Positions 32,401 to 50,921 of a stretch of 64,000 nt of DNA are shown here, one piece after another. The notes beneath the pieces are model-generated. The model was not told where the DNA came from. It searched no databases and was given only the letters and a program-made list of their open reading frames with translations. Position 1 is the stretch's first letter. Every line of letters starts with the position of its first letter. The DNA is taken from NCBI GenBank assembly GCA_963825765.1, contig CAWGUU010000009.1, positions 186,001 through 250,000 on the forward strand. The letters run 5' to 3'. Source of the DNA: CAWGUU01 sp963825765. GTDB taxonomy: Bacteria; Actinomycetota; Acidimicrobiia; Acidimicrobiales; AC-14. Both the position numbers and the translations under genes were made by a program.

Positions 32401-32725
32401 GCCATCGACGGCTCCGTCGCCTCCGGCGACGCCATCGCCGTCGGCGGCTCGGTCGCATCCGGGTGCTCCATCGCTCTCGACGGGTCCACGGCTTCGGGCG
32501 GCAGCTGCGCCGACGACGACGATGCAGGCCGCTCCACCGGGCGTCACCGCCCCGACGGCCACCCCCGCCGCGCGCACGCGTCGCGGGGGTCGGGCGGGGC
32601 CGCGCTGGCCCGCACCGGTGCCGACGTCGGCGTGTTGGTCGGTCTGGGCGCCCTGCTCCTGCTCCTTGGAGGCCTGCTCCTCAGCGGCGGACGCCGGCGT
32701 TGGAGCTCCTCACGCATCACCATGA
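23423..32725 (+). CDS. Giant repetitive cell-surface protein A (Gly/Asp/Ser/Thr-rich; C-terminal anchor out of frame)
   Basis: ATG 23423 gives MRRSQKIGAVSPLG followed by a hydrophobic segment and a GPASADE cleavage region, a convincing signal peptide; GTG 23345 would add 26 residues ahead of it. The 3,100-aa frame has a Ser/Thr/Pro-rich spacer (to ~residue 200), a Cys-containing segment (RNGRCRTVSNN; GRNCDADG; GDADCSAVGG) and about 12 copies of an approximately 185-aa repeat. Each copy is marked by SSATNTGDTGDA-like sequence (starting near 25386, 25949, 26501, 27054, 27603, 28180, 28733, 29292, 29845, 30403, 30955 and 31502). A Gly-rich linker (31740-32160) follows. At 32207-32208 an extra TT moves the wall-anchor module to another frame, so residues after ~2928 (LAVRC repeats) are probably not native. 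Composition suggests an acidic extracellular stalk or beta-solenoid; I recognise no family. Function unknown. Confidence 0.75.
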   Translation: MRRSQKIGAVSPLGWAALLGLLGALFLLGLGAGPASADEAASADTSTEAVAAESPTTTVAPSTEPSSPPAASAPSQTTSVSPQDLLVGDGTNAPEAPPTDTVVMPTRRSDAKRAADAQAALVTESTTTAAGPTDPSTVETSSSNGTPVAADPAAPGALLMAPSAGTSTTGQTAGGLTSAGSLNSRRNAAGSTGSNAPTESASAGTNEGDSGVTFTRNGRCRTVSNNSTTDLLLIVIGRNCDADGRSQGAPGQGSSSTVVAIGGNVLSSATGGSRGDAKSTGIAIRGDADCSAVGGSGGGNADNLCVALGKGRAANGIAVGGDHQGGTAGSANSVTLAIGGGDTTGTAVGGTSRGNGGASGGNGGNAGVTGNPTATSGSGTSGTTSSQAGSDNSGSTGNASSNANANPAAGSGSSSGTGDSGGTTADTNSSNDAPIGTSAANGGSANSGESGGSGSTGDSTATGDANSTANTGANSNATATTGNSGSAINVTNVTARGGNGGNAGNATAVSGQGGDATNTVIGVGGGNITAVTRGGDSIAHADAGGGNGGNANVNVSPTASSGGSGSASNATTVDATGGQGGDGGTANAISGTGGSATTVVVGTGGGSINARTTGGSSLAIADAGGGDGGNVNVTVSPTATSGGGANGTPSSATAQSSATNSGTTGNAGSSSSSNPTANSGNSGGTGSTGGATNNGPGTSTGGTNSGALGTSVGAGGPASSGSSGDSGGSGSASANGNADSTANTGANSTANATTGNSGNASNVTVIDAEGGEGGDGGSATAVSGTAGSAGSTVIGAGAGQMNVVTNGGASLATSISSGGNGGDVTVTVNPTARTGSTGDATAQSSATNTGNTGDANSTSSSNPVATSGGTGGTGASGPASSNGTASNSGILGTAVGLGGSANTGDSGDSGATGPATANGNSDSTANTGANSVANATSGDTGDATNRTTIDAEGGEGGDASDDTAISIAAGSGGAATSLIAGSATGLTSVTTAGSSIATSDAGGGDGGDVTTTVNPVAITGNSGNATAQSSASNSGRTGDASSSSSSNPVATSGGSGGTGSTGPASSNGTATNSGILGTAVGGAGSANTGDSGDTGSTGPATANGDSDSTANTGANSVANATSGDTGDARNITDVDADGGEGGDGGTAGAFSLGNGGDATTVLGGSFATLASATTAGSSLAIADGSGGDGGDVTTTVTPVAVTGNSGDATAQSSATNSGDTGDAHSTSSSNPVATSGSSGPSGPTGSASAANHADNTAILGTAVAVGGTAGAGESGDTGDTGSANANANAGSTANTGADAAANAVTGDTGAAVNRTDVEGEGGEGGEGGTAFGASLGSGGAALTAGGGADTTLVSTVAGSSIADIDSGGGDGGDVTTSVNPTATTGSSGSATAQTSATNSGDTGDADGEATTGPVSRSGNSGPSGASGNADTGSTATNSGLAGTAAVVTGSGSGGGGNGGSGETGSGDSGDSGDTGDATATADVDAVANTGAHSAAVATSGDTGQATNDIEIVAVGGEGADAGTGLAFSGTGGSATTAVAGTGILQTSTRAGSSVATVDVSGGDGGDVSVTVSPVAVTGSTGSATAQSSATNTGDTGDASSDASADPMATSGSSGSTGSTGAATSTRSASNGAPLGTAVAAGADSETESGDSGDSGDTGDATSEADVDSIASSGAASVADARSGESGNATNDIDVEAVGGDGGEGGENAFALSGSGGDATTVVVGSGGVVDVHTTAGSSVATVDASGGDGGDVSITVSPVATSGASGPATAQSSATNTGDTGDASSEASSDPVSRSGDSGATGATGAASNTQTASNTAILGTAASISGDTQTGSGDSGDSGDTGDATAEADVDSIASSGAASVAEGRSGDTGRATNDIEIEAEGGEGADGGDDAVALSLDAGDASTFVDAGTGNVISTTVGGSAVATVDVSGGDGGDVSITLAPVATSGGSGSAIAQSSATNTGDTGDADSDASSDPEATSGDSGDTGATGAASSSLTATNTSILGVAAAVSSESETESGDSGDSGDTGDATAEAEVDSIASSGAASLADGTSGDSGRASNSIEIDADGGEGAEGGDLATAIALGPAGDAATIVVGGPGTVATSTVAGSSVAIVDAAGGDGGDVTITAAPVATSGSSGPATAQSSATNSGDTGDADSDASSDPEAASGDSGATGATGAVASNASASNTPIATGQALAATGAGETESGDSGDSGDTGSATAGSEVRSVADSGAASVADAGSGDTGRASNSIEVEVEGGEGAEGGDLAVAISGLAGSAFTGVAAGPGDVFVSTVAGSSVATADAAGGDGGDVSVNLAPVARSGDTGPATAQSSATNTGDTGDASSEAGSDPEATSGNSGATGASGPVTVTASATNSAILGLAAVVTGGATSGDSGDTGDTGSATADGGADSSANTGAQAIADAASGDTGSAANEIDVDAEGGEAGPGGVAVAVSAAGAPALSAVVATGTEPTVVLTEAGSSLATADAGGGDGGDANLVLAPKATSGTSGAAVAQSSATNTGDTGDADSEATSDPSARSGDSGASGGTGASNLTATASNTGLAGVALVLAGGGGPESADSGTTGDTGPAASDAGAGSAANSGAESLADALSGDTGLAQNLLAAAATGGDADVAGDAAAASGPGGPAAVAEILAPGSVVITIAGASIASTGTGSGDGGDANVTATPSATSGGSGTSWARTSATNTGDTGDADSDAAAGPRSTSGGSGPGGATGSTGSTITATNTAPLGVALVATIPALESALSGEATILATDAGIAQADVGSRSSNGTGGGTGGAGGAGLAGGSGAGAAGGAGGGNPGGGGGNPGGGGGSAAALGGGAAATAGDSSGGGTNSSGGGTAGGGTNSSGGGTAAAGGSSAGGSSGGGTAGGGTGTGGGAGTAGGAGAGAGGGGVEGSGAGGSGSSTPAPVSNSLVSLAVRCLAVRCLAVRCLAVRCLAVRCLAVRSLAVWCRVTVSPPTRPRWRRVVPAHPTTPWRRVAVSPSTAPSPPATPSPSAARSHPGAPSLSTGPRLRAAAAPTTTMQAAPPGVTAPTATPAARTRRGGRAGPRWPAPVPTSACWSVWAPCSCSLEACSSAADAGVGAPHASP
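32209..32298 (+). repeat. 15-bp tandem repeat (GSPVS) in surface gene A
   Basis: Five perfect copies of GGCAGTCCGGTGTCT run from 32209 to 32283, followed by degenerate copies at 32284 and 32299. The preceding AACAGTCTGGTTTCG (32192-32206) is a degenerate copy separated by an extra TT. In the intended frame the copies read NSLVS-(GSPVS)5-GSQEF-GGLVS. Confidence 0.9.
32209..32706 (+). other. Displaced C-terminal wall-anchor module of surface protein A
   Basis: Frame 1 (shifted relative to the main ORF) encodes the GSPVS repeats, then four or five 12-residue units of the form S(V/T)ASGxAxAxxx (SVASGCAGASNN, SVASGCGFAIDG, SVASGDAIAVGG, SVASGCSIALDG, STASGGSC). An Asp-rich and Arg/His-rich linker, the sortase-type signal LARTG, a hydrophobic helix and GGRRR complete it. 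The same module ends surface protein B and forms most of the 164-aa protein at 46342. This shows that the frame, not the main ORF's, is the functional one. No stop codon follows in this frame before surface gene B. Confidence 0.85.
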
Positions 32726-33042
32726 ACCTTCACCACAGACTTCACGCAGCAGTGAATGTCCAACAGAAAAACCGTATGGATACCGCCAAATCGAGCAATC
32801 CGAGTGGCAAATCGAGCAATCGAAGTGGCGAATCGGGCGGTCCGAGCATTGCCGGCGAGCGGGAGCTACCGTGCGCCGTCCTCAGCGAGTCCGTTCGAGG
32901 TCCTCAGCCTGCGTACGGCGTACGCGGGCGGACAGCGGTGCACAGCAGGGCGGGGAAAGCAGCACGGCTACGAACTGACGTGATAAGTAGCGATCTGGTG
33001 CCTGACATGGTCGTCGAGGTCCAACACCGAAAAGGGATGAGC
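32726..33042 (+). other. Intergenic region between surface genes A and B
   Basis: About 317 bp of lower GC. It contains a 21-bp tandem repeat (32787-32849) and ends with AAAGGG six bases before ATG 33043. It is open in the frame of surface gene B, but the encoded sequence (with LHHRLHAAVNVQQKN) is unlike either surface protein, so I treat it as non-coding leader. No clear promoter was identified. Confidence 0.5.
32787..32849 (+). repeat. 21-bp tandem repeat, three units, upstream of surface gene B
   Basis: CAAATCGAGCAATCCGAGTG-type units occur at 32787, 32808 and 32829, the third diverged. They lie about 200 bp before the surface gene B start in an otherwise non-coding stretch. Confidence 0.75.
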
Positions 33043-46218
<13,176 letters not shown>

Positions 46219-46341
46219 AACAGCACGGGTCCTGACCGCACCTGACTAACCCTGACCAACCCTGAAGAACCTCGAGACAACGCAGCTCGACATGGGGCTG
46301 ACCGAGTGAGATACATTGGCACTGACCGGAAGAAGGAGACG

Positions 46342-46836
46342 ATGAGCACGAACAGACGAACGACCATGTCGTTCCTGACGGTTCTGGCTGCAATGGTTGG
46401 CGCGATTGCCTTCCTGGCCGGTCCCGCAGCAGCGGACGACGCGCATGCGCCCCCGGGGCTCACCTCGGGCACCGCGTGGGCCGACAACGGGTCGGTGGCC
46501 TCGGGGAGTGCCATCGCCATCAACGACTCCACCGCCTCGGGCGACGCCATCGCCATCGACGGCTCGGTGGCCTCGGGCTGCTCCACCGCCACGTGGGACT
46601 CCACCGCCTCGGGCGGTTGCGACGGTGACCACAAGAAGGGCAAGCACCACGACGACGGCCACGGCAAGAAGGTCAGCCACGCCAAGCCGGCCGCGGCCAA
46701 GGGTGGCAGCGGTGGCGCCCTCGCCCTCACCGGTTCGTCGACCCAGACGATGGTGATGGCGGCAGGCCTGGCACTCTTCGCCGGCGCCCTGCTCGTCGGC
46801 GTGACGGCGATCCGTCGCCGCAGCACCACGGCCTAG
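46342..46836 (+). CDS. Small LALTG-anchored surface protein with SVASG repeats
   Basis: This 164-aa protein is a miniature of the anchor module of its two giant neighbours. ATG 46342 has a strong AGAAGGAG ribosome-binding site. It has a signal peptide (MSTNRRTTMSFLTVLAAMVG..., cleavage near GPAAADD), then four 12-residue repeats (NGSVASGSAIAI, NDSTASGDAIAI, DGSVASGCSTAT, WDSTASGGC) with two Cys in the last units. An Asp/His/Lys/Gly linker (DHKKGKHHDDGHGKK), LALTG, a membrane helix and IRRRSTTA follow. It lies 123 bp after surface gene B. The family is not described to my knowledge. It could cap, seed or compete for anchoring of the giant proteins. Confidence 0.85.
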   Translation: MSTNRRTTMSFLTVLAAMVGAIAFLAGPAAADDAHAPPGLTSGTAWADNGSVASGSAIAINDSTASGDAIAIDGSVASGCSTATWDSTASGGCDGDHKKGKHHDDGHGKKVSHAKPAAAKGGSGGALALTGSSTQTMVMAAGLALFAGALLVGVTAIRRRSTTA

Positions 46837-47065
46837 ACCGAGCTCAGCAGTACGAAACCCAGCTCGCCAGCGGTTCGCCGCCGGCGAGCTGTTTCGCGCC
46901 CGTCGAGCCACCCTCCGAACCGGGCCGGCGGACCGGCGTATGGCGCGGGGAGCGGCCAGGTTCCGGGTCCTCGGCGTCCCGCGCTACGGTCGGCGTAACG
47001 GTCGAATCGGCCTGACGTCCAGGCAGGCCAATGCCTGGCAGGCCGAAAGCCGGGAGGTGGTGCTG

Positions 47066-47287
47066 GTGGCGCTGGAAGAGGTGGTCAACGAGGGGTTCCT
47101 GACTCGGTACCGGGCCCTGCTCGATGCCGAGGATGCCGCGTTCGACGAGCTCGAGCATGCGTACGAGGAAGGCGACCGTGAACACTTCCAGGCGGATCTC
47201 ACCGCCTGGTCCACCACCATCGAGCGGCGCCTGGCCTTCCTCTCCCGCCACGGCCTCGCCGCCACCGGGGTCGACGCCCTCACCTGA
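47066..47287 (+). CDS. Small protein of unknown function
   Basis: A 73-aa soluble, largely helical and acidic protein (FLTRYRALLDAEDAAFDELEHAYEEGDREHFQADL). GTG 47066 is preferred because GGGAGG lies 8 nt upstream; the frame is open back to ATG 46940, which would give 115 aa with an Arg-rich, non-helical extension. Codon bias is that of real genes. No signal peptide or known domain is recognised. It is convergent with the Ig-like gene at 47402. Confidence 0.5.
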   Translation: MALEEVVNEGFLTRYRALLDAEDAAFDELEHAYEEGDREHFQADLTAWSTTIERRLAFLSRHGLAATGVDALT

Positions 47288-47338
47288 CCTGCCGGAGCCG
47301 GCTGGGCGGGCCGGTGGCGGTCACCGGGCGACGCGAAA

Positions 47339-47376
47339 GCCGGGTGGCGCACCTCTGTCGAGGCACACCACCCGGC
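47339..47376. terminator. Bidirectional hairpin between convergent genes
   Basis: GCCGGGTGG (47339-47347) pairs perfectly with CCACCCGGC (47368-47376), with an inner CCTC/GAGG stem. It lies in the 114-bp gap between two convergent stops, so it could terminate both transcripts. There is no clear T-tract. Confidence 0.6.
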
Positions 47377-47401
47377 GGGTTGGTAAGGGGGTGGGGCTGC
47401 T

Positions 47402-48232
47402 TCAGGCCGTGAAGGCCGTGAAGGCGCCCGAGGCGAAGCAGGGCGAGATCGACGCGCCCTGGTTGTTGGCGTCGCCGGCGTAGCTGGCCCGCCACCGGTA
47501 CGTGCCACTGACGGTGGGAAGGAAGTAGCTCGAGACCGTCCAGAACTCCGAGTTCAGCGGCATGGAGACGGTGAGCAACGGCGTCCCGTTGCACCACTGG
47601 GTGTTGGTGAGCTGGAACGTGATCCACCCGGTGGGGTGGTAACCCGTCACCAGGGCGGTGGCCCGCATCCCGTTGTCCTCCAAGGGCAGGGCATCCACGT
47701 CGATGATGTTCCGAGCCTTGCTGACGATCACGTCGGCGGTGTCGGCGGTGCACGGCGTGGCGGCGACCGGGTAGTAGTTGGCGTCGCCGCTGTAGCTGGT
47801 CGTCCAGCGGTGCGTTCCTGCCTGGTCGGTGACCCACGCGGCGGAGTTGACCGAGGTGCCGGTGACGGCCACCGTCGAGGTGAAGATCGGCGACACGCAG
47901 CTGGGGTCGGTCGGCTCGAACAGCCGGAAGGTGACCGTGCCCGACGGGACGACGCTGGTGCCCTTGATGTTGACGTTGGCGAAGACCTGGTATCCGATGG
48001 TGGTGTTGCTCGAGCCGTAGGTGCTCAGACTGACCGCGGTGGTGGCGGCGGCGGCCGGGCCGGCGCTGGACACGAGGACGGCGACGGTCATGGTGCTGAG
48101 CATCACGGCCAGCCTCCGCCACGCACGGTGGGGAGTAGGACTGGTGGATTGGCTCCGACGGCCGGACTGAACGAGTGCCGGGGCGGAGGGGGGTGTCGTG
48201 TTGTGGGTGCTGGCGGTGGTGTGTTCGTCCAT
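47402..48232 (-). CDS. Secreted protein with two bacterial Ig-like repeats
   Basis: The 276-aa product has a long polar n-region ending in HRAWRRLAV, a hydrophobic segment and SSAGPAAAATT, a likely secretion signal. ATG 48232 (MDEHTTAST) is preceded by AAAGAG; the frame is open to 48313 and an internal Met is possible. The mature part holds two Big_3_5-type Ig-like repeats: PSGTVTFRLF...DPSC...IFTSTV...GTHRWTTSYSGDANY, and a diverged second with GTYRWRASYAGDANN. Each has a Cys pair. There is no C-terminal anchor, so it should be released or bound non-covalently. It is divergent from the anchored Ig-like gene at 48556. Confidence 0.8.
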   Translation of the reverse strand: MDEHTTASTHNTTPPSAPALVQSGRRSQSTSPTPHRAWRRLAVMLSTMTVAVLVSSAGPAAAATTAVSLSTYGSSNTTIGYQVFANVNIKGTSVVPSGTVTFRLFEPTDPSCVSPIFTSTVAVTGTSVNSAAWVTDQAGTHRWTTSYSGDANYYPVAATPCTADTADVIVSKARNIIDVDALPLEDNGMRATALVTGYHPTGWITFQLTNTQWCNGTPLLTVSMPLNSEFWTVSSYFLPTVSGTYRWRASYAGDANNQGASISPCFASGAFTAFTA

Positions 48233-48555
48233 GGCGGCTCTTTCGGTGGGAGTTGAGGAAAGCTTGATATCTTTTTCCTGAACTTCCCCCAGCCGCGGGC
48301 CGCCGGTCGCCACTGAGCGTGGTAATGAAGGTTTCGCCCGCCCCAGTCCTCCGCCCGCGAGTGGGAGACTATAGGAAGCAATCGCCGACGGTCCAAGCGA
48401 CAGCGGCCGGGGTCGGCTAGATTCCGCTCACCAAGGCGGACGGGCAGGTCGGGGGGTGCGGAACCCCTCTAGCTGCTCGATCGGCACAGCCGGGAGGCAA
48501 CGGTGCGGCAGGCGGGAGTGGCGTCGAAGCCGGCGGACGGCTCGGGTGGTGGCGC
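48233..48555. other. Divergent intergenic region between two Ig-like genes
   Basis: This ~320-bp region should carry both promoters. Visible candidates are TGGTAATG near 48322 and TATAGG near 48370, but no well-spaced -35/-10 pair is convincing on either strand. A run GATATCTTTTTCC near 48267 is locally AT-rich. Confidence 0.4.
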
Positions 48556-50620
48556 GTGAGGAGCTGGCGGTTCCGCCAGGCCAGGGCCGCCGTGGCCTGG
48601 TCGTTCCGGCAGGGCCACCCCCGGCTCGTCGCCATCGTCTCGGCGGTACTGGTGCTGGCCGCGTCCTTCGCGTTCGCCTCGGCGAAGCTCGCCGGCACGG
48701 CGATGGCGGCGACGCCCACGATGTCCACGACGGCGTCGACCAACACCGAGGTCGGGTTCCAGCTCTTCGACAACGCCAACCTGCGGAACGGCGACAACCC
48801 CACCGGGACGATCAGGTTCGATCTCTACGGGCCCGACGACGCCACCTGCGCCACCTCGATCTTCAACTCGATCGTCACGGTCACCGGCAACGGCTCCTAC
48901 AACTCGGCCTCGTTCATCACGTCCCAGGCCGGCACCTACCAGTGGCGAGCGGCGTACAGCGGTGACGCCAACAACACCGCCATCACCTCCGCCTGCAACG
49001 AACCGTCCGAGCAGACGATCGTGACCAAGGCCCTGACGGTGCTCAGCACGACGGCGTCGGGCCCGATCGCCATCGGTGGCACCATCACCGACACCGCCCA
49101 CCTCAGCGGGGGGTTCAACCCCACCGGCACCATCACGTTCGACCTGACGGGCCCGAACGACGTGTTCTGCACGGGCGCGGTGGCGTTCACCTCGACGGTC
49201 ACCGTCAACGGCAACGGTGACTACGTCTCCGGCCCGTTCGCTCCCACCGCAACCGGCACCTACCAGTGGCGGGCCCGGTACTCCGGCGACGACAACAACC
49301 TGGGCGAGGGCCCCACCGGCTGCATCGATCCCGCGGAATCGGTGATCGTGGTGGGCGGCCTGGTCACACCTACCCTGACGACCACCGCCTCGGCCTCGGT
49401 CGAGGCGGGAGGGACGGTCCGCGACACAGCCGTGCTGGGGGGCGGGGCTCTCCCCACCGGCACGATCGGGTTCCAGCTGTACGGCCCCAACGACGCCACC
49501 TGCTCAGGCACGCCGATCTCCACCCCACCCGTGCCGGTCAACGGCAACGGCACCTACGTGTCCCCCGACATCACGGTGAACACCCCCGGCACCTACCGCT
49601 TCGTGGCCAGCTACTCCGGCGACATCGCCAACAACCCGGTGGCCACGGCGTGCAACGATCCCGCCGAGTCGGTAGTGGTGACGCCGGGCACGGGCAGCAC
49701 CACCACCTCCTCGTCCACCAGCTCGACCGTGCCTACCACCTCCTCGTCCACCAGCTCGACCGTGCCCACCACCTCCTCGTCGACCAGCTCGACCGTGCCG
49801 GGCAGCTCGACCTCCTCCAGCTCCACCGTGCCGGGCAGCTCCACCTCGTCGCAGCTCCACCGTGCCGGGCAGCTCCACGTCGAGCAGCTCCACCGTGCCG
49901 GGCAGCTCCACGTCGAGCAGCTCCACCGTGCCGGGCAGCTCCACGTCGAGCAGCTCCACCGTGCCGGGCAGCTCGACCTCCTCCAGCTCCACCGCGCCCT
50001 CGAGCACCTCGTCGACGAGCTCGACGTCGACGAGCTCGACGTCGACCACCAGCTCCAGCGTCCCGACGGGCACGACCACCTCCAGCAGCTCGTCGTCCTC
50101 CACCAGCTCCACCAGCTCCACCGTGCCGACCACGCCGACCACGGTCGGCCCGACGGTCCCGCCCGGCCAGCCAACCATCGACGTCACCCCCCGGACGGTC
50201 GTGGCCGGTCAGGATGCCACGGTGTTCGGGAGCGGGTTCCCGCCGTCCACCCCGGTCGACATCGTGCTCCTTAGCTCGCCCGTGCTGCTCGGTACCGTCG
50301 TCACCGACGCCTCCGGTTCCTTCACCACCACAGTCACCATCCCGATCGACACCGAGCCCGGCATCCACCGCCTGGTCGGAGCGGTGCGGGGCGGCGGCCC
50401 GAGTGCGGAGACCACCATCACGGTCCTGGCCCCGGCGGGGTCACCGTTGCGGCCGCAGGGTCAACTCTCTCGTACAGGGTCTGACCCCGCCGGCTCCACC
50501 AAAGTCGCCGCCACACTTGTGGTGATCGGCCTCCTGTTGGTCGGTGGGGCAGGTGTTGGAGGGTTCCACGGCAACGGCAGAAGGCGGCGGTCCGGCGTCC
50601 AACAGCCCCCTACGGCCTGA
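48556..50620 (+). pseudogene. LSRTG-anchored Ig-like repeat protein with Ser/Thr stalk, frameshifted in the stalk
   Basis: GTG 48556 begins an Arg-containing n-region and a membrane segment (LVAIVSAVLVLAASFAFAS...GTAMAATP). Three Ig-like repeats follow (for example PTGTIRFDLYGPDDATC...GTYQWRAAYSGDANN), then a Ser/Thr stalk of 11-residue GSSTSSSSTVP units. In the unit at about 49834-49867 one extra base (CCTCGTCGCAG instead of CGTCGAGCAG) shifts the frame; the original frame runs on as LHRAGQLHVEQ to 50274. The other frame continues the stalk, an IPT-like domain (VTPRTVVAGQDATVFGSGFPP), LSRTG, a membrane helix and RRRR to TGA 50620. The corrected protein is ~687 aa. An assembly indel or real slippage in the repeat are both possible. 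Confidence 0.8.
49834..49984 (+). repeat. 33-bp tandem repeat encoding the Ser/Thr stalk
   Basis: Units of GGCAGCTCCACGTCGAGCAG plus CTCCACCGTGCCG (GSSTSSSSTVP) occur about four to five times, preceded by shorter STSSTVPTT repeats from ~49710. The first 33-bp unit carries the one-base insertion that breaks the frame. Confidence 0.85.
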
Positions 50621-50921
50621 GCCACCACGGGCCGTTGGATCGTGTTCGGGCCCCGATGGACCGAGGTTTCACGTCAGAACCGAACGAAGTCCGGATCCGT
50701 TCAGCGTTGGTGGGCCTGGCCGGCTCCATCATCAATGAAACTGCCGGTCGGAGGCCGTTTACGTTGAGGGAAAAGAGGGAAATCTAGGGTTCCTCTGGTA
50801 ATGTCGGCGTCAGTCACACTCAAGATTGGCGGGCACGTGCGGGGCCATCGATGATCGGACGCCACAGGTCGGCTAAGAAGCCAGTGGTGCTATCGGTCGC
50901 AAACGGTTGGGGAGAGAGACA
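50621..50921 (+). other. Intergenic region before the Ig/DUF11 surface gene
   Basis: About 300 bp without a supported gene. It is locally AT-richer (50745-50800) and contains CTCTGGTAATGT at 50794-50804, similar to CTCTGGTACCAT before the paralogue at 57351. This is a possible shared extended -10 with no good -35 here. Confidence 0.4.

Noticed and set aside
24955..32577. A 2,540-aa open frame on the minus strand, plus other >1,000-aa reverse frames at 25577-28618, 36978-40973, 40977-45032 and 57504-61748
   Set aside because: They are shadows of GC-rich repeats. They have proline/serine or valine/glycine artefact composition, no signal peptide and no ribosome-binding site, while the + strand frames have signal peptides and anchors.
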